A stretch of DNA of 64,000 nucleotides from Citrus sinensis (Eukaryota; Streptophyta; Magnoliopsida; Sapindales; Rutaceae). Location of the stretch: the NCBI RefSeq assembly GCF_022201045.2, contig NC_068559.1, positions 25,489,501 through 25,553,500 on the forward strand, given 5' to 3'. Within the stretch, counting starts at the first letter, position 1; every line of letters begins with the position of its first letter. This document shows, piece after piece, positions 30,610 through 42,700 of this stretch. The position numbers were made by a program, and so were the translations under genes. The notes under the pieces are model-generated. The model did not search any database and was not told where the DNA came from. It saw nothing but the letters and a program-made list of their open reading frames with translations.

Positions 30610-32180
30610 ATTGTTTTATGATATGAAGCCAGTGATGGCATGTAGGTGCTGCATTGGTGCTCCATTTCAGGAAGGCATTAGCACTGGCCTAATCAAGTTG
30701 GTGAGACCTGGATTAAGTAACTCTGTTTTTGACTGCCAATCCTTCCTTTGCTCCTGAGTTTTATGTTCCTTTCTACATTTGTGATCTACAGGCCTTGTGG
30801 CACTCAGTTAATGTGCCTTTGATGTGAGGCAACCTCATTGTTGTGATTCATTATTTTCAGCTCCAAGCAGTAATTCCCGGGTTCCAAGACTGGCTTATTT
30901 TGTATCAACTGTTTACAAATGCCAGCGGTGGGATGACATCTAGTCATGAAATAGTCTCGTATGCTGATACACCTCCACTGAAAGGGGGAAAAAAACACAT
31001 CTTATTGTATAAAATGTGCAATATAACTGTACTATATAATAGTCTTTTTGACTCTCTAGTTTTTACGGCGGTGCTAATTCTTTTTATCTTTTGGAGGTTT
31101 GTAGCATTGTTCTGAGTCATTGGTATGCTGTGGAAAAGTTCTAACCGACAATGTAGTCAAAAGTCATTGTTCTCAATCACCTGTGGATTCAAACTCCACA
31201 AGCCCGGCGCCCCCCCCCCCCCCCCCCCCCCCTTTCTTCCCAACTCTTTTCCCTTGTACTCTGTCGTCACCATTCTGAAAAAGAAGACTTGTTTGTTAAG
31301 GTTTTGTTCCAGAAACCACCAAGCAGCGAGGTTCACAATCCAATGCAGTGAAAGTTCTGTTACGTTGTTTGGACTTTTGACTAGCTAGATTAGCCAATAA
31401 ATTATTGTCCAATGTGTCAGCTATCCTATGGACTCGCTCCCAATCCTAAGAAGCCTGGTGCTCAAATTTCAATGCAATTGATGAATGGAACCTTCCAAAT
31501 TACAAAACTTCGCCCTCACCAAATTGAACCCAACAAGTGAGATCAATTAAAAATAAAGTGGCATTATGTAGCAGTAGTCCATAGTGCGAACAGCCCTAAG
31601 AAATTAGTTTTAAGAGAGAGAAGAGAGAGAGAGAGAGAGTGTACTTGTGTAGATTGCATTTCCTTAAGATAAAAATTGTAAATATATAAAATTGGGTTGA
31701 CCTGACGGCCCGCTGGCGCTTGAGCGAAGTGGAATCTGGATCCATTCCATGCTTCGTCTCATCTTGGCTAAATCCTTTGACCCACTGGCGACACAATCCA
31801 TTGCATTGCTGATAACAATTAAAAGAGTTAAAGCCGATTACCAAACGGCAATGTGAGATCAGGGAAGTCCAATCAAAAGGCCAAAACATCATCAGACATT
31901 CAGACCAAACATAGTTCACAATCAGATACCAAAACCAACCCACCAAATTTCACCAACGCTAAAACCTCACCAAAACTTAGATAAATATATATCACCTACC
32001 CACAAGGCCACAACCCATATATTAGTTATATAATCTCTGCTGTGTAGTTATTTATTTCTTTGTTTAATTTTGTATTAAAGGTTTCAGTTGTTCTATTTCC
32101 ACTTATATAATGATGCATAACCATATATAGGCCCACTACACAACAGGCGTTGAAAGTTTAAACAGAACAGAGAGAGCAAA
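30610..32180. other. Intergenic between helicase and adenylate kinase genes
   Basis: No gene is seen. It contains a run of 23 C at 31210-31232, preceded by GTGGATTCAAACTCCACAAG (an inverted GTGGA/TCCAC pair), and a GA-rich run near 31618-31638. The last 100 bases hold the adenylate kinase leader. Confidence 0.5.
31210..31232. repeat. Poly(C) tract, 23 bases
   Basis: Uninterrupted C run in intergenic DNA. Length may vary between alleles or be misread by sequencing. Confidence 0.9.
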
Positions 32181-34759
32181 ATGGCGAGCTCTGCAGTGGC
32201 ATTGGAGGATGTGCCTTCGGTTGATATGATGACGGAGCTACTCCGTCGCTTCAAGTGTTCTTCTAAGCCCGACAAGCGTCTCGTTCTCATTGGTAGTCTT
32301 CTATGTCTTTAATCTGGGGATTGTTCGGTATTTGATAATTGCGAGGGAATGTTTGATTGTTTATGAGGTTTAAGTTTAATTTTTTTTTTTTTTTGGGTTA
32401 CTTTTGAGAAGTAGTAGCTCTTTGTTGATATATTTTGCTACGCTTTTAAGTTTACGGTTGTGGTGTTTGGTTTTCGATCTGTTATTTCTCTGTGCTCCAA
32501 ATGTGACGATGCTTATGAATTTTCCCATATGGCGTAAATTTTCCCAGTTAATTTTATTGAAAAAAAAAAAGGATTGGATTTTACTTGCATTGAAGCCCCA
32601 GTGGTACAAATGCTTTTTATATGACTAAACAATTAGCTTTATTGCAAGTGAGTTGGCTTCTAGTCTGTCTTAATCTTAACCCAATAGGAATGCACTTAAA
32701 TTATGATGAAATGAATACTTTAGGTCCACCGGGATCTGGCAAGGGTACACAGTCACCAGTGATTAAGGACGAGTATTGCTTGTGCCATTTGGCCACCGGC
32801 GATATGCTTAGATCCGCTGTTGCTGCAAAAACCCCACTTGGGATTAAGGCAAAGGAAGCAATGGATAAGGTAATTTTCTTTTTAATTTCATTCTACACAT
32901 CCAGTTTGAATCATGTGCCTGCATTTTCTGTAGCATATTTAGTTGGTAGGTTGTTTGTGTGGTTAAATTTGTTTTGTTCATGTAGGGAGAACTTGTCTCT
33001 GATGATTTGGTGGTTGGAATTATCAATGAGGCGATGAAGAAACCTTCATGTGAAAAAGGATTTATTCTGGATGGGTTCCCGAGGACTGTGGTACAAGCGG
33101 AAAAGGTTCCTCCCTTTCCCAATATATCTCTGATTTTTTTTCTTCAGGTTTCCTCATTGATTTCTAATGATATGTTTATTGGGGAAAAAAAATTGATACA
33201 GCTGGATGAGATGCTGGAAAAGCAGGGAACCGAAATTGATAAAGTTCTCAACTTTGCAATTGATGATTCCATATTGGAGGAGAGGATCACAGGTCGTTGG
33301 ATACACCCTGCCAGTGGTCGGTCTTACCACACTAAATTTGCACCCCCCAAAGTTTATGGTTTTGATGATGTAAGTTGGCATTGGTCCCATCTTTTTTTGA
33401 TCTCTTGTTTCACTTATAAATTGATGAATGATTGAAATTGGTAAGAGAACTAACAATATTTTAGTTTGACATATTATTAGCTTCACAACATGTTGGCTTT
33501 CTGGCAATCTATATTGTGCTTGAAGTAAAAATGTGCCTTCCAGGCTATCACTTCACATTCTTCAGACTTGTGATTCATTGATATGCTCAGATCTATGGCA
33601 ATTAGGCATGAAGGCAATTAACCGATTTACACTTCTAACTTGTAGTGCATCAATAAGCTCAGGCCAAAGCTTGATCTGTCGTTGAATGGAGTCAGTTAAC
33701 CTAATTCTATATCATGGCTGATGAAGATGCCAGTATCGACCTTTTGAATGTACCTATGAAAATTCTGAAAATTAGTCATAAATGTGCATGCACAAAATAC
33801 TTACAAGTTGGATTTATCCTTATTTTTCCATTTATATTTGTACGCCTGTAACCAGACTGATGAAGTGGGATTTCCACTCTCATGAATAATAATGCACATT
33901 TAATATAATCTGTAGGTCACAGGAGAGCCTCTAATACAGCGAAAAGATGATACTGCACAAGTTCTCAAGTCACGGCTGGAGGCATTTCACAAGCAGACTG
34001 AACTGGTAGGACTTTAATTCTTCCCCCCTGAAATGGGTCAATTCATTGTGGCTAAGTTACGTCAAAAATAAATACACAAGATAAAATAGAAGCAACTCTG
34101 TCTATTCTAGTAGAAGCAGCATCTTAATAGATTGAAGTTGTATCTGACTAGTTGATGTCACTTAGATGGGTAAAGGAAAATTAGAGATGCTCTAATTTTT
34201 TTTTAGTGTCACCTGTATTTGACATTTAATACTTTCTACCTTGGTGCACCTCTGAAGTTTTGGGTCTGTGGAAATGTTTGATTGATATCCAGCAATCAGT
34301 AACATGACATCTTTTTACTCTCTTCCAACAACATGATATCCTTGTACTTTCCTCGTAATCATGTTGCAGCATCAATTTGACTGTTATTTCTACATATGAT
34401 GATTTTAGGCTTGGGGTTTTTGGGTCTTATACTCTCATTTTACTTTGAATGGAAAGATTTTTGCTTGTCTCCTATCAAAGAAGGAATAAATATTTTTAAC
34501 TAAAAAACTTTCTGGTTGTTTGCATATCATGTGTCCATTCTATACAGTGGTGTGTCCATTCTATACAGTGGTGTCTCAATTCTTGAAAAATATATTGCTC
34601 CTGCCCGTTTTGTCGACTTGTAAGCATCCCTCTTACAATGCTAAATTTGAATTGCAGGTAATTGATTATTATGCCAAGAAAGGTGTTCTTGCCCAACTTC
34701 ATGCAGAGAACCCACCAAAAGAAGTCACTGTTGAGGTTCAGAAGGTTCTATCTTCATAG
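32181..34759 (+). CDS. Adenylate kinase (ATP:AMP phosphotransferase)
   Basis: Six exons, 32181-32292, 32724-32869, 32986-33105, 33202-33369, 33916-34005, 34658-34759, give 245 residues. It interconverts ATP+AMP and 2 ADP. Seen: the P-loop GPPGSGKGT (38-46), with the intron splitting the codon of its first Gly, LATGDMLR for AMP binding, the family signature [10 protein letters not shown], the lid segment beginning [13 protein letters not shown] without zinc cysteines, and the C-terminal helix with [15 protein letters not shown]. This is the long-lid plant type, found in cytosol or mitochondria. The N-terminus shows no strong presequence, so cytosolic location is slightly favoured. All introns have GT-AG ends. 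A perfect 21-bp tandem duplication lies in the last intron at 34530-34571. Confidence 0.95.
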
Positions 34760-35822
34760 GAGTGAATCATCTATTTTGTTTTCTCCCTTTTTTGGTTACA
34801 TGCCTGTATTCATTCCGACACATTGTTGGATTGGCTGATCAGTGGTTGTTAGCCACGTACTTCATGCTAGACTGAGCTTTTATTTTCGAAATCTTGAGGC
34901 GTTTCATTCATTACAAAATAATAGTTTCTGTGGATGCAAGGAAATTGTGATAATACCAAAGTGATTATTTTTCACAATCGTTAGCGTGTCATTGTTGCAG
35001 CATCTTTTTTTTTTCCTTTTATTTACATTAAAATAATTTTCTGAACAATCACTTCCTAGTATGAAAATGAAATTGTGCCCATCAAATGGTTATCCCTTCG
35101 TCAAACCCTATCTTCTTCAAGCTGAAACTGTATCGAAAAAGCAGCTTACAATCCTTAATTTATGCAAAACGTTTACTTGTGTTTGTTCCTTAGCCCTGGT
35201 TCTGTAAGATCATTTTTATTGTTCAAACAACCAAACCAATCAAGCGTAGGATATTTTCGTTGAAAATTGTATCCCAAGCTTGGTGTCTGTCACCACCAGC
35301 TGTATATTGGATCTCAATTTTACTCGTCGATTGACTAATGACAACACAGAGGGCACAAACGTTGGAAAAACAACACGACCAAGTAAAAAGAACCGCAAGC
35401 AGCGGGTCAAACCTGAAACTAAAAAGAGTTGGGAGTGTTGAATTGAGATTTTTAAAAGAGAGATTTAATTGCCATAGAGCCGGAATGTCCCAGCTATCAT
35501 TCTTTGCTGAGAATTGCTCAAGAAGATTGACTAAGTGATGGTGGGTGAGATATTCTTGCCAATTTCTTATTTGTTATGTGCTGCCCGCTGCACAGTACGC
35601 ACACTTGACTAGGCTTGAAAATTGTAGTGGAAGCCTTGTAATTGTCCACCAGTCCATTTGGGTTATGTCGCTGTTTCTCATCCAACGGCTTCATGGGGAA
35701 GCTACTTTCCACCTATAAAACCCATTTGACATATGCACGCTGCAATCCAAGCCAGCAAATACACAAACAACTTTAAACTTACTTCCTTTATTCCGCAACA
35801 ATCACTTTCCCACTAATCAAAC
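34760..35822. other. Intergenic between adenylate kinase and AAA-ATPase genes
   Basis: No supported gene. The last 120 bases, with CCTATAAAAC at about 35712, contain a likely TATA box about 110 bases before the AAA-ATPase start codon. Confidence 0.5.
35712..35721 (+). promoter_or_regulatory. Putative TATA box of the AAA-ATPase gene
   Basis: CCTATAAAAC about 110 bases before the ATG, the best TATA match in the region. Assigned by sequence and position only. Confidence 0.45.
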
Positions 35823-37400
35823 ATGTTCTCTCTCTCAAGCATGCCTTCAACATCATCGGTTTTATCAACCTACACCACCTTCGCCGCATCAGCAATGCTT
35901 GTGCGAACCATCCTTAACGAAGTCCAGACGATAACCAACCAGTTCATTCCCCAAAAACTTCAAGACATTTTATCATCCAAACTGGAAGGTCTTTTTGGGA
36001 AGTTTTCCGATCAACTGACACTCATCATTGAACAATCTGAAGGATTCTCTGTCAATGAAATCTACCAAGCTGCCGAATTGTACTTGAGCACTAGAATCAC
36101 CCCATCAATTCAGCAGCTCAGGGTTTCTCAATCACCGCGAGAGAAGAGCCTCTCAGTCACCATCAATAAAGGCCAGAAAGTCGTGGACACGTTTGAAGGA
36201 ATGCAGCTCACTTGGGAGCTTGTCACTACCGAAAACCAGAAGACATCATTTGACTACGACATCGGTCTCTATGCTTCGGAAACAGCCGAACACAAATCAT
36301 TTCACCTCAGCTTCAGCAAGATATTCAAGGACAAGGTGTTGAACAAGTACCTCCCATATGTAGCAGAAAGATCGAAGGCCATTAAAGAAACTAAAAAGGT
36401 GATCAAGTTATACTCGCTTTGCGCGGCAGATGCAATCAACCTTGACCATCCATCAACATTTGACACATTGGCAATGGACCCGGTGCTCAAGCAGGCGTTG
36501 ATTGATGATTTGGACAGATTTGTGAAGAGAAGAGAGTTCTATAGCAGAGTTGGCAAGGCATGGAAACGTGGATACTTGTTGTACGGCCCTCCCGGTACTG
36601 GGAAATCAAGCTTGATTGCAGCCATGGCTAACTATCTCAAGTTTGACATCTATGACATGGAGCTTGCAAGTTTGAGAAGCAACTCAGATCTCAGAAGACT
36701 CTTAGTCTCTACAGGAAACCGATCAATTCTTGTAATAGAAGATATTGATTGCAGCATTGAATTGGAGAATCGACAGTGTGGAGGAGGATATGACGAAAAT
36801 AATAGTCAAGTGAGTACATGCGTTAGTGAAGCTACTAGCATTGCAATTTGCAATTACTAAGTCTCATTGTTTGTTTTCTGTTAATGGCAATGGCAGGTAA
36901 CACTATCTGGTTTACTTAATTTTGTTGATGGGTTGTGGTCAAGCTGCGGGGATGAGAGGATTATTGTGTTCACAACCAACTACAAGGAGAGACTAGACCC
37001 CGCATTGCTGAGGCCGGGCCGCATGGACATGCACATTCATATGTCGTATCTAACGCCGGGCGGGTTCAAAATTCTTGCTTTCAATTATCTGAAAATTAAG
37101 TCTCATTCTATGTTTGATGAAATTGAAGAGTTGATTAAGGAGGTGGAGGTGACCCCGGCTGAGGTTGCTGAGGAGTTTATGAAGAGTGAGGATGCTGATG
37201 TGGCACTTAATGGACTTGTTGATTTCCTTCTGAGGAAGAAAGAGCAGACCATGAAATGTGAGGAACCCAAAGTTGATGAAGGAACCCAAGGCAATGAAGA
37301 GGAAAACGAAAGCCTGAAAAGTGAGGAAGATTGTACTGGTCAGAAGAGAAATAACGTCAACAAGAAGAAGAAGAAGAAGAAGAAATTGAAGAGTTTTTAA
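35823..37400 (+). CDS. AAA-ATPase, BCS1-like plant family (HSR4 / At3g50940 type)
   Basis: Two exons, 35823-36809 and 36897-37400, give 496 residues. Seen: an N-terminal segment with a weak hydrophobic stretch (about 14-28, likely membrane anchor), the plant AAA-ATP-associated domain (about 30-130), Walker A GPPGTGKS (255-262), Walker B SILVIEDID (301-309), then the second region of homology with FTTNYKERLDPALLRPGRMD, and a Lys/Glu-rich tail ending in eight consecutive Lys before LKSF. The family resembles the BCS1 translocase. Members act at mitochondrial or ER membranes and several are induced by stress or salicylate. Which one this represents cannot be decided here. The in-frame intron of 87 bases has canonical ends (GTGAGT...GCAG). 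Confidence 0.92.
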
Positions 37401-38511
37401 CATCTTTTGCGTTTAATGTAAGATTTATTTATTTTTCCTTCTTTTTTTATATGTAATGTAAGATTTGTTGGAATCAATAATTAAATCTAAGTTAAATCAA
37501 CTATGCATTACAGATAGTAGATTAAAAAAATTACATGAGGAAAAAAATTTAATTACTCGACCCCAAAAAAATTCAATCAAAATTAGAGCAAGAAACCCTT
37601 TCACAGAGATTGTGGAGCCAGATTCCAAGAAAAACAAAGCAAATTTTGTGGTAACGTATTTTGAAATACTAATATCTCACAACTGAGGAGGGAAATGAGA
37701 GCAATTATTTATTTTTATTATAAATTAGAATTGAATAAATTAAATTTAAATATGAATATCTCACATGAATGATTAATTCAAATAAAATAAGAAAGTAGCG
37801 AGTGATTTATTAAAATTAAACTAAGAAACAATCTATTGAGGTTTCTCGATATAAGAGAGACCTAAAAAGACTTTAAAGATGTTTAATACAACAACAAAAG
37901 TAGAAGAAAATAATTCAATTATTCTAATTATCACTCTCTTTTTTGTCTCATATTTCTTCATTAATTTATTTTTGTTGTTAAAACTATTATGTTTGAGAGT
38001 ACAACCTCATAACAATGTTGTTGTATTCTAGGGATCAAATTGCCTTGTTCTTTTCTTGCACTGAAAAATCTTTCTTCGAGGCTCTCCACCTTATTTTGTT
38101 TTTCTTACACTGAAAATTATTCTTTAGAGGCTCGGAATTTGGTCTACTTTGTGCATCTTGATAAATTTATGTCCACTAATCTAGTAACAATTTCGAGTTA
38201 TGACATATAACTTTTTGGTTTAAGGTCGTTGCATACAACTCTGGGTTAATTAACAAGAATGCTAAACTCAAGTAACTGTTCATTGTTCTAGCAGATTTGG
38301 GAAAAGCAATATTAACTCATATTTCGAACAAGTTCAAGTATCGAAAATGTCTATGATTCGATTAAAAATTCGTCAGCACTTGCTAAGTTTCTTTAGAGTC
38401 TCCATATGTTACATTTAATTTAACTTATAACCAAATAAAGTTCACTTACTTGCTCTTGCTCATCTAATTTTATGGTTTTTTTTTTTAGCACCGGAAAAAC
38501 CTAATGGTAAG
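37401..38511. other. Intergenic, AT-rich
   Basis: No gene seen. Around 38050-38140 two approximate copies of a CTTGCACTGAAAA-type phrase occur (TCTTTCTTCGAGGCTC, then TTCTTTAGAGGCTC), a possible ancient local duplication. Confidence 0.4.
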
Positions 38512-38519
38512 TTACAAAA

Positions 38520-39172
38520 GGGGTGGCAAAACAAATAAACGAATCAAATTATAAACGAACAGGGGTAAAAACTCTGCTAATTCAATTTCGATACGTTTAT
38601 TAAACAAACTAAAATTTCAAGATTCGAATTTGATTAGTTTATTAAATAAATATTTAGTTTGTTTAGCAAAATTAATAAATGAATCGAATTGAATTGAATC
38701 TAGATTCTTTTACTATTTTTTATCCTATAATGAATCTATCACAAATCGAATTGTATAAGAATAAATATATTTAATAAGCAAAAATTAAGTATAATAAAAT
38801 ATAAAAAGACCACAAATTTAACATCTTACAAAATACAAACTTATTAGCATTTATAATTATTATATTAGCCTTCAAACTTTAAAATTTTTTAAATACATAT
38901 TTAAGGATAATAAATAATTTAATTAAGCGAATAATGAATGAATTATAAATAAATAGACCGATTTGTTTATGATCTATCTATTAAATGAAACTAAATGAGT
39001 AAAGAAATCAATATCTTCGAATTCAAATCTGCTTCGTTTAATTATCGCATCGAATCAAATTCACTTGTTTCTTGATCGAATCAATTTTTTAAAGCTTTAA
39101 ATTATTATTATTATTTTGAGAAGAAGCTTTAAATTATTTAATTCGCATCAAATCAACTCATATTACCAGCCC
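38520..39172. mobile_element. Probable non-autonomous hAT-like element
   Basis: The left end GGGGTGGCAAAAC and the right end GTTGATATTACCAGCCC-type sequence are imperfect inverted repeats of the GGGxTGGxAA form typical of hAT termini. Flanking 8-mers TTACAAAA (38512-38519) and TCACAACA (39173-39180) agree at 6 of 8 positions, as expected of an old 8-bp target duplication. The interior is AT-rich, with repeated AAACGAATC/GAATCGAATT phrases on both sides and no coding capacity. Confidence 0.5.
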
Positions 39173-39180
39173 TCACAACA

Positions 39181-39760
39181 ACTCCGGAAAATCCTTTTCT
39201 TCACCGTCGTTATCTAATCGCACGTGTCAGATTGGTAGATATGCGGCTGATTAGTACATTTTGCTGACGTCTTCAAGCTCCACTCGCCTTTTCCAATGTA
39301 CACGACGAGATCATGACTCGTGGAAAAATACAAAAGTTAAAAATGAATTGAAAAATACAAGCATCTCTTTTTTTTTTGGGGGGGGTCCCTACGTCTGTGC
39401 ACACATCTGCAGACTGCAGTCCAAAAGTACGAGCATTTTAAGCGGTGCCTTCCTTAAACTCGAAAAACTCGCCGCTGCGACTCTGTAGTCTTTCATTGTT
39501 ATCCGATGAACGGCTTTTCTGCCACCAGTTGAGGTCGGTTTAAAAGCTCCGTTCTGATTTACTGTCATTGTTATTTAAAAATAATAAAATGCGTTTTTCC
39601 TTTTAATTTCTGAAATAAATCGTCAGCTAAGCCTCCGTTTACTAAATTTGCTTAATAAATTATTTGATTTTGAATGTATTTGAAATATGAATTTTTCATT
39701 TTAGTTTTTGATTAGGAGGTGATTGTTTGGACGTAAAAAAAAAAATTGAAAAATTGAAAA
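39181..39760. other. Urease upstream region
   Basis: No gene seen. It contains a T/G run at 39368-39388. The urease promoter should lie here, but no clear TATA element at a suitable distance was identified. Confidence 0.4.
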
Positions 39761-42700
39761 ATGAAGTTGACTCCGAGAGAAGCGGAGAAGTTAGGACTCC
39801 ATAATGCAGGATACCTTGCACAGAAACGATTGGCGCGTGGCTTAAGACTTAACTACACTGAAGCTGTTGCACTCATAGCTACTCAGGTAATTTCTCCTGC
39901 CAAATCAATTTTAGTAAGTTTTAATTTCTGCTTTTTTTATGATCATATTTTTTTTATGATATTTAATCACTCAATAGACTTTGGAGTTTGTTCGTGATGG
40001 TGATAAGACTGTTGCTGAGTTGATGGATATTGGAAAGCAAATTTTAGGAAGGTAATATGTGAATCTTTTATTTTTTTATTTTTATTCATTTTTTTTAAAT
40101 TAACAAAGTTTTGATTCTATCTTGTATTGTTTAGTTAAAAATAGATAAAAAAAGGTTTTTTTCAGAGATCCAAAAGGCCTGAATGACTTTGTAAGTGATT
40201 GTTTAGTAAACACTATTTGAATTGAAGAAAGCACTTTGAGCACTTTATGAAGACACTATTGATAAGTACAATCTTAAAAAGGTCTTTTTTAAAAAAAAAA
40301 ATTTGAACGGATCTTGGAAAGGAATTAAAAGTGTTTTTGTAAAACATTCTCAAATGCAGCCTTAGTTTGCAATTAAAAATCTAAAGTTCTGTATCTCGTT
40401 CTGTTAACAGAAGACAAGTTCTCCCAGCTGTGGCACATCTTTTGGACACTGTTCAGGTATTAAGTGTCTCCTAGTTATTAGATAACAATAAAGCTTCTTT
40501 ATGAATGCGTGGGTGGTAACAATGTAGGTTGAGTTACAATTTGATTGTACAGAATAGCCAGAATGGATGATCATGTAGTCTTATGAAAACATTTCGGTTT
40601 TGAGTTTTAGTTATTAAGGAACTATGGATACAGGTTGAAGGCACATTTCCTGATGGGACAAAGTTAATCACCATACATGATCCAATAGCAAGTGAAAATG
40701 GAAATCTGGAGCTAGCTCTGCATGGTTCTTTTCTGCCAGGTGAGATCTTCTTTGTTGGTGATTGGGAATTCCTCAATGGCCTCTTTTTTGGCCTCTGCAA
40801 TTTGTACTTTTGAACTCGCTTTATCAGCTAATCATCTTATGTTCATTAAAGGTATTTTGCCTGTCCTTACCTAGTTACCTTAAAGTCAAGGGTTTGTTTA
40901 TACGGTTTATAATCCAATTCTGCTAGGCAATAAGTTCCCCCCCCCCCCCCCCCCCCCCCCACCCCCACCAACAATGATCTGCACTCAGCAAACGCTTTCT
41001 GCATATTGTTATTTTCATTTCTCCCCACTCTTTACTACTCCCATTCTATTATTGTAGTTTTGAATGGCTTGAAACTAACTTGTAAATACCTAGGGTATGT
41101 TTAATGCAATTTATAGCCACAAGTCATTTCCTGGAAGACTTGTGAGAACTTGAAAAATCATCTAGAAAATATCTGGATGGTTGGACAAAAGAATATTGTG
41201 ATGACTCATCATCTAGGACAGCTTAATTGATTGAAATTCAATGTAAGCAACTCCCTTTCATGTGCCAAAATACAATTGAACCTTGGCCTTATTTACCTAT
41301 CCAATTACAATTTCCTTGAAATTTGCAAGCTTATGCTTATTTGTTAATGAACATTCTTCAAACTTCTGTAACACGGTTGATGTTTAAAATAATCTTATCG
41401 ATCATACACTTGAGTTTTCCACAATTAGTAATAAAATATGTATATTTGTGCTGCATTTAGAGTCTGAATAACATTGATAGAAGAGTGTTAATTTTGTAGT
41501 TCCTGCAATGGACAAATTTCCTGGAATAGAAGATAATAATGTTCCTGGTAGGATTATCCCTGGAGGAGGGAGTATTACACTTAATCATGGAAGGAAAGCT
41601 GTAATCCTCAAAGTTGTTAACACCGGAGACAGGCCAGTTCAGGTGTTTGCCTTTAGCTGAATTCCTCTATTCTTGTTATGTACTTTTTCCTTGTTGAATT
41701 ATACCTTTGGACTAATTTTACATTATTTTGAAGTTACTTATCAAAATCAAGTTTCTATTATTTTGTAGTTACATGAAACTTGTGCAGTTTACCTGTTTAA
41801 ATGTTAAGGTTACTTATGTCAGTTAAAAGAGTACATCAAATGCTTTTTATTTATCTGTTGGGCAAGATTTGGCCAGAGCCAGTTGTATGATTTGTCTGTT
41901 TATTTAGACTAATGTATAATTTTGTGGTACAAGCTTAGTTTTATTCAGCAATCTGTGAAGATGCATTCCAAAAGCATCATATTTTAACAACTGACAACCT
42001 CTGATTTGCTGTTTTGCTTTGAAAACCCTCTCTGTACATAAATCATTAAGCGTTCTTTTTTCCAGGTGGGTAGCCACTATCACTTCATTGAGGTGAACCC
42101 CTACTTGGTTTTTGATCGAAGAAAAGCATTTGGGATGCGCTTGAATATAGCAGCAGGAACAGCTACACGATTTGAGGTCCAATCTTGTAATCTTTATCTT
42201 TTACGAAAGTTATAATTCTTTGTTATGATTTCATGTTAAGAGATTCGTTTTCTGTTCAAAAGTGGTTTTATTTACTGAAGTAACGTGCCCTGTTGATTCC
42301 TTCACGTGGCAAAAAGTTTCAGCTGCTGCCTGCTAGCAAATTTCTCAATTTTTTAAAGGGAAATTATCATTCGTATATCCTATATTTGCTCTGTTATAAA
42401 AAATACTACAACACTTTGAGGGTATATCAATTGGCCACCCTAAATTGTCAAAAGCTATCTGCCGACCACCAAACCGTTAGCTGCCATTTGAAAGTTAACG
42501 GAATTATATCAAATTGACAATTTTACCCTTGAAACTTAAATTAAAGTAAAGGAAAATTATCACTTGTATACCCTTAAATTCTCTTATTATCACTTGTATA
42601 CCCTTAAATTATCACTTGTATCATATGAAAATACCAAATTACTCCTCTGATATCATCCTATTTAAACAGCAAGTAACGGTTTGGTGGACGGCAAATACAT

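Noticed and set aside
31180..31210. tRNA-like B-box phrase GTGGATTCAAACTCCAC
   Set aside because: No A-box, acceptor stem or cloverleaf could be drawn around it. At most a fragment of a SINE-like repeat.
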